Source: Gp6-AA40 sp032156805 (GTDB taxonomy: Bacteria; Acidobacteriota; Vicinamibacteria; Vicinamibacterales; UBA2999). Taken from it: DNA of 8,755 nucleotides. Below the pieces are notes generated by a model. It saw only the letters and a program-made list of their open reading frames with translations. It was not told the origin of the DNA and searched no databases. The DNA is taken from assembly GCA_032156805.1 (NCBI GenBank), contig JALDXQ010000260.1:1-8755 (forward strand), given 5' to 3'. Below are positions 5,894 to 8,755 of this stretch, one piece after another (position 1 is the first letter of the stretch; the number at the start of each line of letters is the position of its first letter). Made by a program: the position numbers and the translations under genes.

Positions 5894-6409
5894 ATGAACA
5901 CCGAGGAGATGAGTGTGGCTGTGCTTCCTGAACAGTTGTCGGAACCGACATCGGACGCTGTCGCGGCATACATCGCCACGATCGTGTCGCTGACAGCCGA
6001 AGGCACCCCTGAGGTCCGACTGGTTGCAGGCGGTCCTGTCGTCCCAGCGCGACTAGCTGTCGGTGCGACTCGGGAGCAGATAGAGGCCGCAATTGCCCAG
6101 CGTCAGCACGTGGTTGTGGTCTTCGAAGGCGGAGATCGAACGAAACCGATCGTCATCGGATTGATCGCACCGATCGCACCTGAGGCTCCCGTGGCCCAAA
6201 CCGAGGAACCACAGCAACCACCTGTCATCGAAGCAGACGTCGACGGCAAACGCGTGCGCGTGACGGCGCAGGACGAAATCGTGCTCCAGTGTGGCGGCGC
6301 GTCGATCACCCTGCGCCGAAACGGCCGCGTCGTCGTCCGCGGAACCTACGTCGAAACGCACTCGGACGGAACAAACCGGATCAAGGGAGGACAGGTTCAG
6401 ATCAACTGA
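5894..6409 (+). CDS. DUF6484 domain protein with VgrG-tail-like C-terminal beta repeat (T6SS accessory)
   Basis: A 171-aa protein. Residues about 27-97 fit the DUF6484 pattern: a beta-rich IATIVSLTAEGTPEVRL opening, then ARLAVGAT, then the hallmark hydrophobic strand ending in FEGGDRTKPIVIGLI. After a Pro/Glu/Gln linker (98-113), residues 114-171 form short alternating strands (VRVTAQDEIVLQCGGASITL, then GRVVVRGTYVETHSDGTNRIKGG). This closely resembles the beta-prism end of many VgrG spike proteins (from memory: a GxASITL...G.V.I.GTYV...G.NRIKGG.VQIN type ending). The start ATG 5894 has AGGGA (5879-5883) upstream. The open frame extends back to 5738, but that extension is low-complexity Arg/Ser and overlaps the promoter, so it was excluded. 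Predicted cytosolic, no signal peptide. A spike-associated or loading role is inferred; no enzymatic residues are apparent. Confidence 0.88.
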   Translation: MNTEEMSVAVLPEQLSEPTSDAVAAYIATIVSLTAEGTPEVRLVAGGPVVPARLAVGATREQIEAAIAQRQHVVVVFEGGDRTKPIVIGLIAPIAPEAPVAQTEEPQQPPVIEADVDGKRVRVTAQDEIVLQCGGASITLRRNGRVVVRGTYVETHSDGTNRIKGGQVQIN

Positions 6410-6426
6410 GCCCTCGTAACCGCGTC

Positions 6427-7719
6427 ATGTCTCCTCAGAGTGCAACCGCTCCCTTCCGCGACCTCGTCGAGGAGAGCTTCGACGAGGCGGCGTTCCTGTG
6501 GCGCCGATGGGAGAGCGAGCTCGCCAGCCTGACCCGCAACCTCGACGAGATTTATTCGTGGACGGAGGACCGCCTGCATGGCGCGCTCGACGGCGTGCGT
6601 GTCGGCGGAGCCGTCGCGGTTGAAATTGCGACCGAGGCATTGCGCTCAGATGACATCGATCGTGCGACTGTTGGCGCGGCGGTGCTCGCCTCGAGCGCTG
6701 ATCCGAAAGCGACCGATGTCCTCGTCGCCGAGCTGAGTGCAGCCAAGGATGCCAAGTTGCACGCGATCGTTCGCAGCCTGGAAGTCGCCGGCTCGGACCA
6801 TGCGCTGCGGGCGGCCGCTCGTTTGTTGTCCAATGGAGATCCTGTCCACGCGGGTGCGCTGTGCCGGCTCAAGACGTTTCGGCGCGCGCGGCCGGCGGAG
6901 GAAATGGCGGCTGCATTCGCGTCGAAGATCCCCGACGTGCAGGCCGAAGCCTTTCGCGCCGCACGACTGTCCACGGATGGCAAGGTAGACAAGATCGTTT
7001 CGACGGGGTTGAGTCATCCAGATGCCGCGGTTCGTTATGCGGCCGTTGAGAGCGGTCTCAGCCTGAGGATCAACGGTGCCAAAGAGACAGCGATCACCAT
7101 GGCTGGCCAGCGAGACGCCGCCGGTGGCCGTTGCCTGAACCTGCTGGCGCTCTTGGGCACCGCCGACGATCACGAGACCGTCTACGACGCGCTGAGAGTC
7201 CCTGGACAGCAGTTACCTGCAGTCTGGGCTCTCGGTCACATCGGAACCGTTCGCGCGGTTGACGCCTGCGTGGCCGGCATGAAACACGAAGCACTCGCTC
7301 GCGCCTGCGGTGAGGCCTACTGTTGGATCACCGGTACCGATCTCGAGCGCGACCGTCTTGCGATACAGGAAACACCACCAGATGTTCCTGCGTTCGAAGA
7401 CGATGACCTCGACGCGAATCTGGTGCCACCGCCGGAAGCGCTGTGGCCGTTGCCCGATGCCGTGGCCGTGCGAAAACACTGGCTTGCGCTGCGCGCCAAC
7501 TGGCCAGAGAACGTGCGACACATTCGGGGGCAGCGCAGCAACGGCGAAACGCTACTTGCCACGATCGAAGCGGGACCGATGCTGCGAAGGCCGGATTTGA
7601 TCCTCGAGCTTCGAGTGAAGACGCGCGGCCGCTATGACGTCGAGCCACGTGCATTCACGGCGCGGCAGCGGCAGATGATGAGCGCGAGCCGTGCTGCGGT
7701 CTTGAATCAGGGGGGTTGA
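6427..7719 (+). CDS. TIGR02270 family protein (helical/HEAT-like repeats), T6SS-associated
   Basis: A 430-aa protein that I match to the TIGR02270 family, uncharacterised proteins recurrent in T6SS loci. Residues 15-55 are an amphipathic N-terminal segment (EESFDEAAFLWRRWESEL) usual for the family. Residues about 60-300 are repeated Ala/Leu-rich helix pairs resembling HEAT repeats (for example SHPDAAVRYAAVESGLSL; VWALGHIGTVRAVDACV). The diagnostic GEAYCWITGTDL follows at 295-306. After an acidic linker (318-330), the C-terminal part has LWPLPDAVAVRKHW and HIRGQRSNGETLL, also family-like. There is no signal peptide or membrane helix. Length is close to the family norm. The start ATG 6427 lies 17 nt after the DUF6484 stop and has no strong Shine-Dalgarno sequence, so reinitiation from the upstream gene is possible. 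Its stop overlaps the RBS/start region of the DUF2169 gene. A scaffold or adaptor role is inferred from the repeats and neighbours; biochemical function is unknown. Confidence 0.9.
   Translation: MSPQSATAPFRDLVEESFDEAAFLWRRWESELASLTRNLDEIYSWTEDRLHGALDGVRVGGAVAVEIATEALRSDDIDRATVGAAVLASSADPKATDVLVAELSAAKDAKLHAIVRSLEVAGSDHALRAAARLLSNGDPVHAGALCRLKTFRRARPAEEMAAAFASKIPDVQAEAFRAARLSTDGKVDKIVSTGLSHPDAAVRYAAVESGLSLRINGAKETAITMAGQRDAAGGRCLNLLALLGTADDHETVYDALRVPGQQLPAVWALGHIGTVRAVDACVAGMKHEALARACGEAYCWITGTDLERDRLAIQETPPDVPAFEDDDLDANLVPPPEALWPLPDAVAVRKHWLALRANWPENVRHIRGQRSNGETLLATIEAGPMLRRPDLILELRVKTRGRYDVEPRAFTARQRQMMSASRAAVLNQGG
7709..7715 (+). promoter_or_regulatory. Ribosome binding site deciding the GTG start of the DUF2169 gene
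   Basis: AGGGGGG ends 6 nt before GTG 7722. The in-frame TTG at 7716, two codons upstream, would touch this purine run with no spacer, so GTG 7722 is the better start. The site lies within the last codons of the TIGR02270 gene, implying coupled translation. Confidence 0.55.
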
Positions 7720-7721
7720 TC

Positions 7722-8723
7722 GTGCTGCAGCTCGAGAACCAGACCCCGTTCAAGGCCGCGATCGCCGTGCTCCCCGATCGCTCCGGCATCGACACGCTCT
7801 ACGTCATCGTCAAAGGTACCGTCACGCTTCGACCGACGCTATCGCTCGCCGAGGAGCAGGTCCCTGTGACGATGGCAGACGAGTACTACGCCGATCCGGC
7901 GACATCGAGCCTGCGTTACGAATCGGAGATGCATCTGGGCAAGACGGGCACTGACGTCCTGTTGATTGGGAGCGCATGCGGTCCTGACCGAAGGCCGGTC
8001 ACACGCGTGCAGGTCGGGATGTCGGTCGCAGGCCGTCAGAAGACACTTCTCGTCAGTGGCGATCGCGTGTGGAAGAGTGGTCAGCCGTCGAGTCCGGAGC
8101 CGTTCGAGTCGATGCCACTCGTCTGGGAGCGAGCGTTCGGCGGTGTTCACCGCAACGGCGACAAGGTGCAGGCCGAAGACCGCAATCCGGTTGGATGTGG
8201 GCTATCGGGGGGGCGTTTGGCCGAAGACATGGAGGGCTTGTCAGTACCTAACCTCGAGGATCCTGCCGCGCCACTCCAGCAGGTCGGTCAAACGCCGGCA
8301 CCGGCGTGCTTCGCACCGATCGCACCCTCATGGCTGCCCCGTCGCGTCTTTGCCGGGACGTACGACGAGCGCTGGCAGCGCAGCCGCGCGCCGTATCTTC
8401 CGGATGATTTCGATCCGCGCTTCTTTCAGAGCGCGGCGCCCGAGTTCGCGTTCGATCGCTATCTGCAGCCAGGTGAGCCCGTGCAGGTCGTTGGCGTGAT
8501 GCCTGACGGGCCGATCAGCTTCACTGTGCCCGAGTCGTACCTACGCATTTCTGTTACGGTTGCCGGCGCGACACAAGAACCAGCTGCGAATCTCGAGACG
8601 CTATCGATCGAACCTGATGAGAACCGCGCCTGCTTCACGTGGCGTGCTGCCATGCCGTGCGATCGCAGGGCGCTCAAGGGCGAGAAGGTCGTGGTCAGCC
8701 GAGGGAGGTCGTCACAGTCATGA
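7722..8723 (+). CDS. DUF2169 domain protein, probable T6SS effector-loading adaptor
   Basis: A 333-aa protein that is DUF2169 over nearly its whole length. Recognisable stretches in order are NQTPFKA near the N-terminus, DTLYVIVKGT, DEYYADPATSSLRYESE, GTDVLLIG, the PFESMPLVWERAFGG segment, RNPVGCGL, PNLEDPAAPL, then APIAPSWLPRR, AGTYDERW, LPDDFDPRFF and the closing GVMPDGPISF. No signal peptide or membrane helix is seen, so it is cytosolic. As established knowledge, a DUF2169 protein of Agrobacterium acts as an adaptor loading an effector (Tde2) onto its VgrG spike, and DUF2169 genes commonly sit beside PAAR/DUF4150 and effector genes. Here it follows TIGR02270 and is coupled to the next gene by an ATGA overlap at 8720-8723. 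The effector it would serve is not in this window; the next gene may be a cargo or accessory partner. Confidence 0.93.
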   Translation: MLQLENQTPFKAAIAVLPDRSGIDTLYVIVKGTVTLRPTLSLAEEQVPVTMADEYYADPATSSLRYESEMHLGKTGTDVLLIGSACGPDRRPVTRVQVGMSVAGRQKTLLVSGDRVWKSGQPSSPEPFESMPLVWERAFGGVHRNGDKVQAEDRNPVGCGLSGGRLAEDMEGLSVPNLEDPAAPLQQVGQTPAPACFAPIAPSWLPRRVFAGTYDERWQRSRAPYLPDDFDPRFFQSAAPEFAFDRYLQPGEPVQVVGVMPDGPISFTVPESYLRISVTVAGATQEPAANLETLSIEPDENRACFTWRAAMPCDRRALKGEKVVVSRGRSSQS

Positions 8724-8755
8724 GCGCTGTGATTGGCGCGTCGCATGTGCTGTGC
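8720..8755 (+). CDS. Start of a downstream gene coupled to DUF2169 (12 codons, 3' truncated)
   Basis: ATG 8720 overlaps the TGA of the DUF2169 gene (ATGA). GGGAGG (8703-8708) lies 11 nt upstream, a slightly long but usable spacing. The visible peptide is MSAVIGASHVLC, too short to assign. DUF2169 genes in T6SS loci are often followed by a ketoacyl-synthase-like protein, PAAR/DUF4150 or pentapeptide-repeat protein. The sequence here does not discriminate among these. Confidence 0.6.
   Translation, partial: MSAVIGASHVLC

Noticed and set aside
6289..6426. An upstream extension of the TIGR02270 gene into the DUF6484 gene
   Set aside because: It would overlap the conserved end of DUF6484 in another frame with an Arg/Pro-rich peptide. 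Family similarity begins shortly after ATG 6427.

Overview
This is a GC-rich, gene-dense window with no insertion sequence, rRNA, tRNA or CRISPR array. It holds two divergently oriented blocks that together look like the signalling and accessory part of a type VI secretion system (T6SS) locus. The organism cannot be fixed from the sequence. High GC, several Hanks-type Ser/Thr kinases, and the DUF6484 / TIGR02270 / DUF2169 gene set suit Acidobacteriota, myxobacteria-like lineages or Proteobacteria. I lean weakly to Acidobacteriota, by impression only.

Left block, minus strand (about 4740 down to 1). An orphan PAS-like/LuxR-type regulator (about 4200-4721) comes first. A palindromic hairpin element and a candidate sigma70 promoter follow. 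Then comes a tight operon: a PP2C-type protein phosphatase (3274-4032), a soluble Hanks-type kinase with a TPR-like tail (1217-3277, sharing an ATGA overlap with the phosphatase), and a second Hanks-type kinase with a C-terminal membrane anchor. The second kinase starts at GTG 1202 and runs off the left edge. All three show the expected catalytic motifs.

Right block, plus strand (4887 to 8755). A 259-aa protein of unknown family is followed by a DUF6484 protein with a VgrG-tail-like beta repeat (5894-6409). Next are a TIGR02270 family helical-repeat protein (6427-7719), a DUF2169 protein (7722-8723) and the first 12 codons of another gene (from 8720) coupled to it by ATGA. DUF2169 and TIGR02270 proteins recur with VgrG/PAAR spikes and effectors in T6SS loci. 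The core tss genes, VgrG and PAAR are not in this window.

Working model (inference): the kinase/phosphatase set gives threonine-phosphorylation control of secretion, as PpkA/PppA does in Pseudomonas. The right block supplies spike and effector-loading accessory proteins. The LuxR-type regulator may control one or both divergent units. The least explained items are the 259-aa protein, the VgrG-tail-like DUF6484 protein, and the division of labour between a soluble TPR kinase and a membrane kinase.
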